DNA of 64,000 bases from Shimia sp. R10_1 (lineage in GTDB: Bacteria > Pseudomonadota > Alphaproteobacteria > Rhodobacterales > Rhodobacteraceae), in NCBI RefSeq assembly GCF_017744095.1, contig NZ_JAGHQX010000005.1, positions 62,001 to 126,000 of the forward strand, given 5' to 3'. The position numbers and the translations under genes are program-made. Below, in pieces: positions 54,961 through 64,000 of this stretch (positions are counted from its first letter, which is position 1; each line of letters opens with the position of its first letter). A model generated the notes under the pieces. It did not search any database and was not told where the DNA came from. It saw only the letters and a program-made list of their open reading frames with translations.

Positions 54961-54990
54961 ACACCAGCGTTTTAGGCAACCGACACCCCC

Positions 54991-55028
54991 AAAGGCTGGG
55001 CAGCATGAGACGCTGCCCAGCCTTTTTT
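54991..55028 (+). terminator. intrinsic terminator after the exported protein gene
   Basis: A 14-bp perfect stem (54991-55004 pairs with 55012-55025) with a 7-base loop runs into a T-run at 55023-55028. It closes the transcript of the gene ending at 54960 and lies just before rnhB. Confidence 0.88.
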
Positions 55029-55048
55029 CTTGCGCATTTGCTGCGAAG

Positions 55049-55699
55049 ATGGTTGTCACGTCGCCTATGACAACACCTGATTTTTTTCTGGAAGAAGCGG
55101 CGCTCAGCGGTGGCGCAACACGCGTTGCAGGCGTGGATGAAGTGGGCCGTGGCCCTTTGGCGGGGCCGGTCACAGCGGCGGCTGTGGTGCTTGACCCGCA
55201 AAACATTCCTGATGGGTTGAACGACTCCAAGAAGCTGACGGCGAAGCGGCGTGATGCGCTGGCCGCAGAGATCTTGAAGGTTGCGGATGTCTGTATTGCG
55301 CACGCCTCGGTGGAGGAAATCGACGAACACAACATCTTGCGTGCCAGCCATATCGCGATGGAACGCGCGGTGGCCGGATTGTCAGCTGCGCCGGACCATT
55401 TGCTGATTGACGGAAACATGATCCCGCGGGGGCTGACGCTGAAATCTGAGGCGATCGTCAAAGGGGATGCCAGATCGCTTTCCATCGCAGCGGCTTCTAT
55501 TGTTGCCAAAACAGCGCGCGATCACATCATGATGGATTTGGCGCAACAGTTTCCGGGCTACGGTTGGGAGACCAATGCCGGATATCCGTCAAAAAGCCAC
55601 AAAGCGGCTTTGCTGGAGCTGGGGATAACCCCACACCATAGACGTTCGTTCAAACCTATCCACAACATATTGTATCAAGTTAAAAAACTAACACCTTGA
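55049..55699 (+). CDS. rnhB: ribonuclease HII
   Basis: Removes ribonucleotides and RNA primers from RNA-DNA hybrids. The catalytic carboxylates are all visible: Asp-Glu in AGVDEVGRGPLAGP, Asp in LLIDGNMIP and Asp in VKGDARSLS. KSHKAALLELGITPHHRRSF is the conserved C-terminal region. ATG 55049 gives 216 residues; ATG 55067 gives 210, and neither has a strong ribosome binding site. The longer frame to 54935 runs through the terminator. ccrM follows on the same strand after 93 bp, an order I know from related Rhodobacteraceae. Confidence 0.95.
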   Translation: MVVTSPMTTPDFFLEEAALSGGATRVAGVDEVGRGPLAGPVTAAAVVLDPQNIPDGLNDSKKLTAKRRDALAAEILKVADVCIAHASVEEIDEHNILRASHIAMERAVAGLSAAPDHLLIDGNMIPRGLTLKSEAIVKGDARSLSIAAASIVAKTARDHIMMDLAQQFPGYGWETNAGYPSKSHKAALLELGITPHHRRSFKPIHNILYQVKKLTP

Positions 55700-55736
55700 T
55701 TCAAAAAACAAATTGACGCCGAATCTCGTTTGAATC
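55698..55736 (+). promoter_or_regulatory. cluster of three GANTC sites upstream of ccrM
   Basis: GATTC at 55698-55702, GAATC at 55721-55725 and GAATC at 55732-55736 lie between rnhB and the ccrM start. GANTC is the recognition sequence of CcrM itself. In Caulobacter, methylation of GANTC sites in the ccrM promoter region affects its transcription, so autoregulation is plausible here. Confidence 0.6.
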
Positions 55737-55765
55737 AAACTTATCCACATCAACGAGCGCACTAA

Positions 55766-56908
<1,143 letters not shown>

Positions 56909-56989
56909 CCTGATCTAAGAACAAGACAGAAAAGCGGTAGAACACCGCCGGTGCCTGTCGCCGTACTGACTGAACAGGCACCTAAACTT

Positions 56990-57017
56990 ACCCGCCGGGA
57001 ACGGCGGGTTTTTTTTG
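56990..57017 (+). terminator. intrinsic terminator after ccrM
   Basis: An 8-bp stem (56990-56997 with 57002-57009), GGAA loop and a run of nine T. A second, longer inverted repeat (GGTGCCTGT at 56950-56958 with ACAGGCACC at 56974-56982) lies just upstream. Confidence 0.85.
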
Positions 57018-57081
57018 TCTGTGTGGGTGTTGCATGCGCTTGTTCATCCCTATTTTCAAAGTGACACGGAGGGCTCTGCGG

Positions 57082-58476
57082 ATGAAAGAGGGCGTGCTAT
57101 CCAAAACACAGGGCGTGATTGCACCAACTGCAGATCAAGAAGACCGCTATATCGAAGCGGTTTTGGAGCGCCACAAGCGTGAAGGGCTTGGGCTTGCGGT
57201 AAAGGCGCGCTGGTGGGCGATGTCTTTTGTGGGCGTATTTCTGCTGTTCGTCGCGCCTTGGCCGCAGGTGCTGTACTATGAGTTTATCCTTTTGCTTTTG
57301 TGTGCGAATGGCTGGCTGATCCAACGTATGGGGCGCGTAGGGCGGTCTCGCATGGAAGTGTTCCTAATCTTTCTGGATCTGCTGCTGATGACGGTTGGCA
57401 TGGTTGCGCCCAATCCATTGGGCGAGCACGATTGGCCGGCTGCAATGCGCTATCAGTATGATAACTTTCAGTATTTCTACTTGATTTTGGCTGCTGGCAC
57501 TTTGGCCTATTCTTGGCGCACTGTGATTGCGATCGGCACCTGGACTGGGGTGATGTGGCTGATTGGTGTGGGGCTATCCGTGTGGCTGGCTGAGCCCGTG
57601 CGAGGTTTGAGTCAGGCGGTGGCAGACGCGCTGCCAGCCTTTCCTGAGCTGGCACGCCAGCTTGACCCAAATGCTTTCAGGTTGGACCTGCGGATCCAGG
57701 AGGTGTTTGTCTTCATCCTCGTTGCACTGACTCTTGGGCTGACGGTGCGCCGGTTCAACGCGCTTTTGCGCTCCAACGCGGCACTAGAACGAGAGCGCAC
57801 CAATCTTTCGCGGTATTTTTCCCCAAATGTGGTGGAGGAACTGAGCCAGAACGATGAGCCACTCAAGCAGATCAGATCGCATGATATTGCGGTGCTTTTT
57901 GTGGACATCGTGGGCTTTACCGAGTTTGCCGCCGCGCGCAAACCGGAAGAGGTGATTGGGACATTGCGTGAGTTTCATGGGCTGATGGAAACAGCCGTAT
58001 TTGCCCATGAGGGGACGCTGGACAAATATCTGGGCGATGGGTTGATGGCGACCTTCGGCACGCCGAGCCCTTCTGATAGGGACGCTCAAAACGCACTTCG
58101 CTGCGTGCGCCAGATGATGCGTGATGTGGATGATTGGAATGAAGCCCGAATTGCCCAAGGGATTACGCCGCTGCGGGTTGGTTTTGGAGCGCATTACGGG
58201 CCCGCTGTTCTTGCCGATATTGGTGCCAATCGGCTGGAGTTTGCGGTGGTGGGCAACACGGTCAACGTGGCGTCCCGGCTTGAAAGCATGACCCGCGGAT
58301 TGAATGCGCGACTTGTGATTAGCGATGGGATGCGCGCTGAGGTGCTGCGTGAAGGGGGGGATGAGTGTCTCGAGGGGCTGCAGAAGTTTACAGATCAGGA
58401 TATAAGAGGGGTCTCTGAGAAGCTCACTGTCTGGGCATATGAGCGTCCGCGGGAGCATGGGTTTACGTCCACCTAG
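57082..58476 (+). CDS. membrane-bound class III adenylate/guanylate cyclase
   Basis: Six or so hydrophobic segments occupy about residues 45-225 of the protein from ATG 57082. The C-terminal cyclase domain follows a short helical linker (LERERTNLSRYFSPNVVEEL): metal Asp in FVDIVGFTEF and YLGDGLMATFG, Lys in LDKYLG, and Asn/Arg in NTVNVASRLE. At the substrate-specifying position the sequence reads LEFAVVG, with Ala where Thr or Asp is usual. GGAGGG eight bases before ATG 57082 favours this start over ATG 57034, which lies only 17 bases after the ccrM terminator. Product probably cAMP; the signal sensed by the membrane part is unknown. Confidence 0.85.
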   Translation: MKEGVLSKTQGVIAPTADQEDRYIEAVLERHKREGLGLAVKARWWAMSFVGVFLLFVAPWPQVLYYEFILLLLCANGWLIQRMGRVGRSRMEVFLIFLDLLLMTVGMVAPNPLGEHDWPAAMRYQYDNFQYFYLILAAGTLAYSWRTVIAIGTWTGVMWLIGVGLSVWLAEPVRGLSQAVADALPAFPELARQLDPNAFRLDLRIQEVFVFILVALTLGLTVRRFNALLRSNAALERERTNLSRYFSPNVVEELSQNDEPLKQIRSHDIAVLFVDIVGFTEFAAARKPEEVIGTLREFHGLMETAVFAHEGTLDKYLGDGLMATFGTPSPSDRDAQNALRCVRQMMRDVDDWNEARIAQGITPLRVGFGAHYGPAVLADIGANRLEFAVVGNTVNVASRLESMTRGLNARLVISDGMRAEVLREGGDECLEGLQKFTDQDIRGVSEKLTVWAYERPREHGFTST

Positions 58477-58515
58477 GTGCTTGGATGACACATGGGATAA
58501 TGGGCGTGACACCGT

Positions 58516-59649
58516 TTAGCGCGGCATCGGGTTTTGTGCTTTATTGTAGGGTTTCCAGTCTGTGATTTCTGGATAATACATGGCGCGCCATTTGCGTACT
58601 TTGGGGTTCATCACACGCCGCCAAAGCGGTGGGATCATGGCAGCAATCGTCATGATTGGATAGCCAAATGGAAGCTGTGGTGCTTCCGCATCGCTGTAGT
58701 TTTGCAACAATGGAAACCGTCTGTCCGGTTTGTAGTGGTGGTCAGAATGCCGCTGTAAATTGATCAGCAGCCAGTTGGAGGCTTTGTGTGCGGCGTTCCA
58801 GCTGTGGTGCGGGTGGACGTGTTCATATTTGCCCTCGCCCAGATGTTTGCGGGTGAGCCCATAGTGTTCGACGTAGTTGACCAGTTCAAGCTGCCAAATT
58901 GCGATGTAGGCCTGCCAGAGGAACAGCGCCAGCCCAAGCCAGCCCCCCAGCAGCAGGGCGAGCAGCAGCATGGCGCCTTGCAACGCCCAATAGCGGAAGA
59001 AGGGGTTGGAGAGATCGGTCCAAGGTAGGTTTTTGCGCGCGAGCTTGGCTTTTTCTGCGCGGAATGCGGATTTCAGGCAGCCAACCAACACGCGGGGAAA
59101 GAAGCGGTGGAACCCTTCGTTGTAGCGTGCAGTGACAGGATCACGCGGCGTGCCGACATAGCGGTGATGTACGAGCAGATGCTCGCTGCGGAAGTGTGAA
59201 TAGAGCACCATGGCCAGCAGGATGTCGCCGAGCCAGCGCTCTTGTTTGGGTTTCTGGTGCATCAGCTCATGGCTGTAGTTGATCCCGATCGTGCCGCTGA
59301 GGACGCCAACACCAAAGAACAGGCCGATAAGTGCGCCGGTGCTGAGGTGGTCTGCGCGGGTGGCATAGAAAATCATGCCAAAGATTGTGGCAAACTGAAG
59401 CCATGGCCAGATCATCGTGACCATGCGGTACCATTTCAGATCGCTGTCGGCGCTTTCAAGATCTGCGTTTTCCAGATTCAAGCCGGTGATCGCATCCAAG
59501 ATTGCGAAGAGATACCAGGTCGTGAATGGCACTAGAGCCACCCACCAGCCGCCAAGCGATGCGGTGATCCAGACCAGAGGGATCAGCAGGAGCGAGCACC
59601 AAAACGGAAGGGCACTTGAAAAACGGGCCAGCTGAGCGGAGGTGATCAT
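58516..59649 (-). CDS. alkB: AlkB-type membrane alkane/fatty-acid monooxygenase
   Basis: Integral-membrane non-haem di-iron hydroxylase related to alkane 1-monooxygenase. The histidine boxes are HELMH (127-131), EHLLVHH (156-162) and HSDHH in LQRHSDHHYKPDRRF (301-305), with the AlkB-specific NYVEHYGL at 258-265. Six hydrophobic helices precede and separate them. Length 377 fits. It differs from the classic HELGHK box by Met at the fourth position. No rubredoxin or rubredoxin reductase gene is adjacent. ATG at 59649 with weak Shine-Dalgarno sequence. It is transcribed toward the convergent cyclase gene. Confidence 0.87.
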   Translation of the reverse strand: MITSAQLARFSSALPFWCSLLLIPLVWITASLGGWWVALVPFTTWYLFAILDAITGLNLENADLESADSDLKWYRMVTMIWPWLQFATIFGMIFYATRADHLSTGALIGLFFGVGVLSGTIGINYSHELMHQKPKQERWLGDILLAMVLYSHFRSEHLLVHHRYVGTPRDPVTARYNEGFHRFFPRVLVGCLKSAFRAEKAKLARKNLPWTDLSNPFFRYWALQGAMLLLALLLGGWLGLALFLWQAYIAIWQLELVNYVEHYGLTRKHLGEGKYEHVHPHHSWNAAHKASNWLLINLQRHSDHHYKPDRRFPLLQNYSDAEAPQLPFGYPIMTIAAMIPPLWRRVMNPKVRKWRAMYYPEITDWKPYNKAQNPMPR

Positions 59650-59712
59650 AACGCATAGACTCTTATTTTATCACAAGAATTATGTGTTGATCAGCGCGTA
59701 AATGCAATGCGT

Positions 59713-60765
59713 TCAAGCGCCGCGATAGAGATCAAACGCCTTGCGCATGGCGGTGGGAAGATCGCCTGGGTCAAAGTGTTCGGCGTCGATGAATTGCCCG
59801 ATAGTGGGTTTGCGGTCCATTGGTACAAGCGCACTGCAGACGGTCAGGCGCAGGTGGAAATGGGTAAACGTGTGCCGGGCCTCGGCATTGATCGTTTTCC
59901 ATTCTGCCTTGATCGGCGCTTCATGGGCCGGGGCTGCTGTTTGCTGCCATTCCGAACCCGGCCAGCCCAGCATGCCGCCCAGAAGGCCGCTGTCGGGGCG
60001 GCGCTCCAGCAGATACGCCCCATCGACGCGACGGGCGATATAGACCACCCCATGCCGGATGGGTTTGGGCTTTTTGGGTGTCTTTTTCGGCAATTCAGCT
60101 GCGGTGCCGGCTTTCTGCGCCTCACATGGGCTGCGCCAAGGGCAGATGCCGCAAGCTGGATTGCGCGGGCTGCAAATGGTTGCCCCCAAATCCATCACCG
60201 CCTGCGCATAATCCCCGGGTCGTTGTTGCGGCGTGAGGCTTTCGGCGAGTTCAGTCAGCGCGGGTTTGGCAGCGGGCAGAGGCGTGTGCACATCAAACAG
60301 GCGCGCCATGACGCGTTCGACATTGCCATCCACCACAACGGCGGGCCGATCAAAGGCAATGGAGGCCACTGCGCCTGCGGTGTAGGGGCCTACGCCCGGC
60401 AGCCTTAACAGGCCCTCGACAGTGTCAGGAAAAATGCCGTCTAGCTCGTCGCGGACGTAGCGCGCGCATTTCAGCAGGTTTCGGGCGCGGGCGTAATACC
60501 CGAGACCTGCCCACTCTGCCATCACATCCTCATCTGCGGCTTCGGCAAGATCGGTCACGGTTGGCCAGCGTGCGGTAAACCGCTTAAAATAGTCTTTCAC
60601 AGCGGCAACTGTTGTTTGTTGCAGCATAATTTCGGACATCCATACGCGATAAGGATCAGGTTTTATGCCTGCTTTGCGTTCTGCCGGGCCGATCCGCCAC
60701 GGCATCTTGCGCGCACTATGGTCATACCACGCCAAGAGGTCGGCACTTTGGGGCAGTTCACGCAA
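59713..60765 (-). CDS. mutY: A/G-specific adenine glycosylase MutY
   Basis: Base-excision repair enzyme that removes adenine opposite 8-oxoguanine. The HhH-GPD core shows SEIMLQQTTVAAV with the catalytic Glu, the hairpin LPGVGPYTAGAV, and VVDGNVERVMARL with the catalytic Asp. The iron-sulphur cluster Cys set is in ICSPRNPACGICPWRSPC. The C-terminal NUDIX-like domain (YLLERRPDSGLLGGMLGWPG) reads 8-oxoguanine. The start is TTG 60765 with GAGG upstream; the next Met is inside the core and too late. It is divergent from the DUF721 gene at only 86 bp. Confidence 0.95.
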   Translation of the reverse strand: MRELPQSADLLAWYDHSARKMPWRIGPAERKAGIKPDPYRVWMSEIMLQQTTVAAVKDYFKRFTARWPTVTDLAEAADEDVMAEWAGLGYYARARNLLKCARYVRDELDGIFPDTVEGLLRLPGVGPYTAGAVASIAFDRPAVVVDGNVERVMARLFDVHTPLPAAKPALTELAESLTPQQRPGDYAQAVMDLGATICSPRNPACGICPWRSPCEAQKAGTAAELPKKTPKKPKPIRHGVVYIARRVDGAYLLERRPDSGLLGGMLGWPGSEWQQTAAPAHEAPIKAEWKTINAEARHTFTHFHLRLTVCSALVPMDRKPTIGQFIDAEHFDPGDLPTAMRKAFDLYRGA

Positions 60766-60851
60766 GATTTATCCTCGCTTTGGGTCGGTTTCACTGGCAC
60801 AGCTGGGCCGGGCCACTAAAATAGCGCTGGACAAGAGGATGCAAGACCAAC

Positions 60852-61367
60852 ATGCGCCGTACCACGACCAAAGGGTTTAAACGTACCTCCTCGCTTTTGC
60901 GAGATCGCATCCGCAAGGCCAGCGAAAGCAAGGGGTTTGCGGAAACGCGTGTGCTGACCCACTGGGCGGAAATCGCGGGGCCGGATATTGCGCGCATCTG
61001 TCGGCCTGTGGATGTGAAATATGGCCGTAAGGGATTTGGTGCGACGCTCACGGTTCTTACTACTGGCGCAAATGCACCGATGTTGGAAATGCAGAAAGAG
61101 ACATTGCGCAGCCGTGTAAACGCGGCCTATGGCTATAATGCAATTGCGCATCTGCGGATCACGCAAACGGCGCCAACCGGGTTTTCTGACGGGCAGGTGC
61201 AGTTTTCTGCACCCCCAAAGAGAGAAGCGGCGCGGCCTGATCCTGCCACCCAGCTAGAGGCCGCAGAGGTCGCAGCACCGGTGCAAAATAATGAATTGCG
61301 GCAAGCACTTGAACAGCTTGCAGGCAATGTTCTCATGAAAAATAAAAATGCTAAGAAAGGTTTCTAA
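60852..61367 (+). CDS. DUF721/DciA-like protein
   Basis: A 171-residue protein whose N-terminal ~95 residues match the DUF721 family: VLTHWAEIAGPDIARICRPV then ATLTVLTTGANAPMLEM and NAAYGYNAIAHLRI. The family includes DciA, which loads or assists the replicative helicase in bacteria lacking DnaC, but most members are untested. The C-terminal part is variable, with a low-complexity linker (PPKREAARPDPATQ). ATG 60852 follows GAGGATG by ten bases or so. Its stop is directly followed by the next ATG, so the two genes are cotranscribed. Confidence 0.82.
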   Translation: MRRTTTKGFKRTSSLLRDRIRKASESKGFAETRVLTHWAEIAGPDIARICRPVDVKYGRKGFGATLTVLTTGANAPMLEMQKETLRSRVNAAYGYNAIAHLRITQTAPTGFSDGQVQFSAPPKREAARPDPATQLEAAEVAAPVQNNELRQALEQLAGNVLMKNKNAKKGF

Positions 61368-62051
61368 ATGAACCGTTTTGTTCCCATGATCGCTGCGGCG
61401 GCTATTGCTGTTGCTGGCGGGGCCTATTGGATGACTGCTGGCCAGTCCTCAAGTGTTGCGGTGTCCACGGTTTTGCCAGCCGTGTCCAATATCCAGACGG
61501 TTTCCTCTGAAAGTGCAGAGTCCTCAGATATTGTCGAGATGGTGATCGGGTCAGAAGACGCGCCGATCACGATTGTTGAATACGCATCTTTTACTTGCCC
61601 GCATTGCGCAAGTTTCCATGAAAATGTCTTTAAAGATCTGAAGGTTGATTACATCGACACCGGGAAAGTGAAGTTCATTTTCCGTGATGTCTATTTTGAT
61701 CGCTACGGTCTTTGGGCGTCGATGGTGGCGCGCTGTGGTGGGCAGGAACGGTTCTTTGGCATGACCGACATCCTGATGGAGACTCAGCGCGAGTGGACCA
61801 GCTCTGGTGATCCGGTTGCGATTGCGGATGCGCTGCGCAAAACCGGCCGTCTTGCGGGACTAGAGGATGATGCGTTGCAGGCCTGCCTGCAGGACGAAGA
61901 TAAGGCCAAGGCGCTGGTGGCATGGTTCCAAGAAAACGCAGCGGCGGATGATGTTCAGGCCACTCCCACCTTGCTGATTGATGGTGAAAAGCATTCCAAC
62001 ATGAATTACGCCGACCTGCGCGAAATTCTGGATGGCAAACTGGGCGAGTAA
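61368..62051 (+). CDS. DsbA-family thiol-disulphide oxidoreductase
   Basis: Periplasmic thioredoxin-fold protein with an N-terminal signal or anchor (MIAAAAIAVAGGAYWMTAG) and a Ser/Val-rich linker to about residue 55. The active site is CPHC in YASFTCPHCASFH, followed by the inserted helical domain. The cis-Pro loop is QATPTLLIDG. Of the DsbA/BdbD-like branch, common in Rhodobacteraceae. Starts at the base after the DUF721 stop. A further Cys pair (ARCGG and QACLQ) is present in the helical insertion. Whether it oxidises or reduces its targets cannot be told from sequence. Confidence 0.88.
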   Translation: MNRFVPMIAAAAIAVAGGAYWMTAGQSSSVAVSTVLPAVSNIQTVSSESAESSDIVEMVIGSEDAPITIVEYASFTCPHCASFHENVFKDLKVDYIDTGKVKFIFRDVYFDRYGLWASMVARCGGQERFFGMTDILMETQREWTSSGDPVAIADALRKTGRLAGLEDDALQACLQDEDKAKALVAWFQENAAADDVQATPTLLIDGEKHSNMNYADLREILDGKLGE

Positions 62052-62078
62052 ACCCCCGCTATTCATGACCCGTGCGAT

Positions 62079-63086
62079 CTAGGATCGCGCGGGCAGACCG
62101 ATGCGGTCCAAGATGGCTTCAATCGGACGCCAATCAGAGATCTCAAGCCGCACGGGCAAAGTAAGCACCTCTGCGCGCAGCTCTTTAGGGAGGCGCACGG
62201 CGTCTTTCTCTGTTGTGACCAACTGTGCGCCGCGCGCGCGGGCCTCTGTCATCAGGCGGATTAGTAAGGCCGGTGGTAGTGCCTGATGGTCATCAAGGGC
62301 TTCTGTGTGCACCAATGTGGCGCCGAGTGTGCGCAAGGTGTCAAAGAATTTCTCAGGATGGCCGATCCCGGCAAAGGCCAGAAACGGTGTTTCGCGCCAA
62401 TCCATGCCGGTTGGCAGGGGCTCGAGCTGCGCTGTGATATGCGGCACAGATATTGCCGGGCCCCAGCGATCTGAGAACTGCGCCTGTGCGGCTGCGTTGC
62501 CTATCGACAAAAGCGCGTCTGCCCGCGCAAGGCCCGGACTGATGGGTTCGCGAAGCGGCCCCGCCGGAATGCAGCGCCCATTGCCAAATCCGCGTGCTGC
62601 ATCCACCACCAGAAGGCTTGCATCTTTCTGAACGGTTGGATTTTGAAACCCATCATCGAGCAGGATCACATCTGCGCCTGCGGCCTCTGCGGCGGCGACG
62701 CCTGCGGCGCGATCTTTGGCAACCCAGGTGGGCCCGAAAGCGGCGAGCAGGAGCGGCTCATCCCCGGTTTCATCTGCGTGATGTGTGCGCTCGTCCACCT
62801 GGATCGGCCCCTTTAAGGTGCCGCCATACCCACGGGAAACCACATGTGGTGTGTTGCCGCGAGATTGCAGAAATTGCAGCAGAGCAATGGTTGTCGGAGT
62901 TTTGCCGGTGCCGCCCGCGTTCAAATTTCCAATGCAGATCACCGGCACGCTGGCTTTGTGCCCCTGCGCGTTCCGGCTGATGCGGTGGCGTGTCGTTGCG
63001 GCGTAGAAGGCACCTAGCGGCGCCAGCAGGTGGGCTTGCCATCCCGGTTTTTTGGGGGGGTTAGACCAGAAGCTAGGCTCTTTCAT
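62079..63086 (-). CDS. lpxK: tetraacyldisaccharide 4'-kinase LpxK
   Basis: Inner-membrane-associated kinase that phosphorylates the lipid A precursor disaccharide at the 4' position. P-loop [13 protein letters not shown], then [24 protein letters not shown], the Asp-containing [12 protein letters not shown] and late [11 protein letters not shown] are all family signatures. One hydrophobic N-terminal helix ([13 protein letters not shown]). The ATG at 63086 has GGGC about six bases upstream; upstream codons to 63143 overlap waaA and are unlikely. It starts 10 bases after the waaA stop, a common lipid A gene order. Confidence 0.95.
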   Translation of the reverse strand: MKEPSFWSNPPKKPGWQAHLLAPLGAFYAATTRHRISRNAQGHKASVPVICIGNLNAGGTGKTPTTIALLQFLQSRGNTPHVVSRGYGGTLKGPIQVDERTHHADETGDEPLLLAAFGPTWVAKDRAAGVAAAEAAGADVILLDDGFQNPTVQKDASLLVVDAARGFGNGRCIPAGPLREPISPGLARADALLSIGNAAAQAQFSDRWGPAISVPHITAQLEPLPTGMDWRETPFLAFAGIGHPEKFFDTLRTLGATLVHTEALDDHQALPPALLIRLMTEARARGAQLVTTEKDAVRLPKELRAEVLTLPVRLEISDWRPIEAILDRIGLPARS

Positions 63087-63096
63087 GTCTGCCCTT

Positions 63097-64000
63097 TCAC
63101 GTCGAGGCCCTTTGCCCGTCCAGTAGAGAATGTGCGTGCTCAATCACCATATCGGATACTGCGGCGTTGGCAGAGACAACCTGCCAGCCTGCGTGTGCCA
63201 TAGCTGCAGCATGGTCGGGAGCAGCCAAAAACATCAAGGCAGCCGTTAGACTTTCTGAATCTTTGACGATTCGTGCGGCGCCAACACTGGCAAGGCGGGT
63301 GTAACTATTGAGATATCTGCGCACAGATGGACCATAGAGAATTGCGCTGCCCAGAGCTGCGGGTTCCAACGGGTCGCGCCCGCCTGCGCCTGATTTTAGT
63401 GAGGATCCGACGAGGCTCACAGGGGCCAGCCGGTACCAAAGGCCGAGCTCTTCAGTGGTTCTGGCAAATAACACTTGGGTGTCTTCACCCGGGAAATCGC
63501 CAGCTTCCCAATCCGCTATGCGCCAGCCATCGTCGCGGATTGCGTCAAACATAGTGTTCGCATCTTCAACCTTGTCCGGCACCACCACCAACACTGTTCG
63601 AAAAGATAGCCGGAGCATTTGGCGATATGCAGACAGGACAATTTGTAACTCTTCTGGCTGAAGGCGCGCCGCGAGCCAGACCGGGCGTCCAGACAAAGAC
63701 GCGCGCAACTCCTCCAAATCACTTTCTTGAACGGGCAGCGGGGGGGCTTCTTCTGATAAATCTCCAGACAGCGTTACGGTCGCGGTGTCTGGAAGCATAC
63801 GTTGCAGTCTGGCTTTAGCGTCTTGAGATTGCGCAAAAATCTTGGTGAAACGCATCAGAGTTGCTCGAGTGGGCTCTGGCCCCCAGCGGAGCTTCTGATC
63901 AATTTTGGTGCGGTTGGCTTCAAGCAATGCACAAGGGACGTCGCATCGAAAGGCAGTATCAATTAAGGCTGGGCGCAGTTCTGGCCCAAGCCACAACATC
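63097..64000 (-). CDS. waaA: 3-deoxy-D-manno-octulosonic-acid (Kdo) transferase, 5' end outside window
   Basis: C-terminal ~300 residues of WaaA/KdtA, which adds Kdo to lipid A precursor on the cytoplasmic face of the inner membrane. Visible family features are [25 protein letters not shown] and the donor-binding stretch [20 protein letters not shown]; the last fits the usual PLEPAA motif. The gene continues beyond base 64000, so its start and membrane anchor cannot be described. The lpxK gene follows 10 bases downstream on the same strand. Confidence 0.88.
   Translation of the reverse strand, partial: MLWLGPELRPALIDTAFRCDVPCALLEANRTKIDQKLRWGPEPTRATLMRFTKIFAQSQDAKARLQRMLPDTATVTLSGDLSEEAPPLPVQESDLEELRASLSGRPVWLAARLQPEELQIVLSAYRQMLRLSFRTVLVVVPDKVEDANTMFDAIRDDGWRIADWEAGDFPGEDTQVLFARTTEELGLWYRLAPVSLVGSSLKSGAGGRDPLEPAALGSAILYGPSVRRYLNSYTRLASVGAARIVKDSESLTAALMFLAAPDHAAAMAHAGWQVVSANAAVSDMVIEHAHSLLDGQRAST

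Noticed and set aside
62069..62093. 11-bp stem with a three-base loop between dsbA-like gene and lpxK
   Set aside because: Strong stem but no T-run on either strand and it overlaps the lpxK stop; may form a hairpin but not called a terminator.

Overview
The window looks like chromosomal DNA from a marine-type alphaproteobacterium of the Rhodobacteraceae (Roseobacter group). The grounds are moderately high G+C, a CcrM-type methyltransferase next to rnhB, the mutY-DUF721-dsbA order, Zur/Znu zinc genes of alphaproteobacterial type, LpxK/WaaA lipid A genes, and many surface-glycan genes. No rRNA, tRNA, CRISPR array, insertion sequence or prophage was seen.

Layout. 1-976: tail of an unidentified gene and a BY-kinase-like polysaccharide co-polymerase ATPase. 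1263-4798: four-gene iron-siderophore ABC importer. 5075-7210: chemoreceptor with a NIT sensor domain. 7341-19568: exopolysaccharide locus with glycosyltransferases, a Gfo/Idh oxidoreductase, an SDR epimerase, a WecG-type transferase, an OafA-like acyltransferase, a hexapeptide acetyltransferase, a Wzy/O-antigen-ligase-like protein, an initiating sugar transferase and a Wzz protein. 19636-34736: a compact minus-strand operon, transcribed GT2 - flippase - type I PKS - GT2 - NRPS - phosphopantetheinyl transferase, with mostly overlapping start and stop codons. 34842-37811: a secreted SGNH/glycoside-hydrolase-like protein with a short RTX-like tail. 38035-39276: serine hydrolase. 39375-42664: divergent zinc-uptake cluster (zur-znuC-znuB against znuA). 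42683-44344: orphan Tat-type solute-binding protein. 44603-50534: four surface-glycan genes including a glycosyltransferase-methyltransferase fusion. 50555-54960: LacI regulator, DUF427-class III cyclase, a membrane-tethered winged-helix protein and two small exported proteins. 55049-64000: rnhB, ccrM, a membrane cyclase, an AlkB-type monooxygenase, mutY, DUF721, a DsbA-like protein, lpxK and the end of waaA.

How the parts fit. The exopolysaccharide genes give a near-complete Wzx/Wzy-style set (initiation, assembly, flipping, polymerisation, chain length), but no outer-membrane export protein (Wza/OPX) is in the window. The most interesting item is the PKS/NRPS operon inside this locus. Its NRPS has an N-terminal formyltransferase domain and a luciferase-like monooxygenase inserted in the adenylation domain. 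Its PKS carries KS-AT-KR-DH-ACP-TE, with KR before DH. It has its own PPTase, two glycosyltransferases and a flippase. This suggests, by inference, a glycosylated amino-acyl-polyketide that is made and flipped with the surface-glycan machinery. Several proteins have lost hallmark residues: the BY-kinase Walker A lysine and the SGNH serine and histidine of the acyltransferase.

Starts were adjusted where an ATG, GTG or TTG with a ribosome binding site or a coupling overlap was better than the longest open frame. All functional calls come from reading motifs by eye; no database search was possible.
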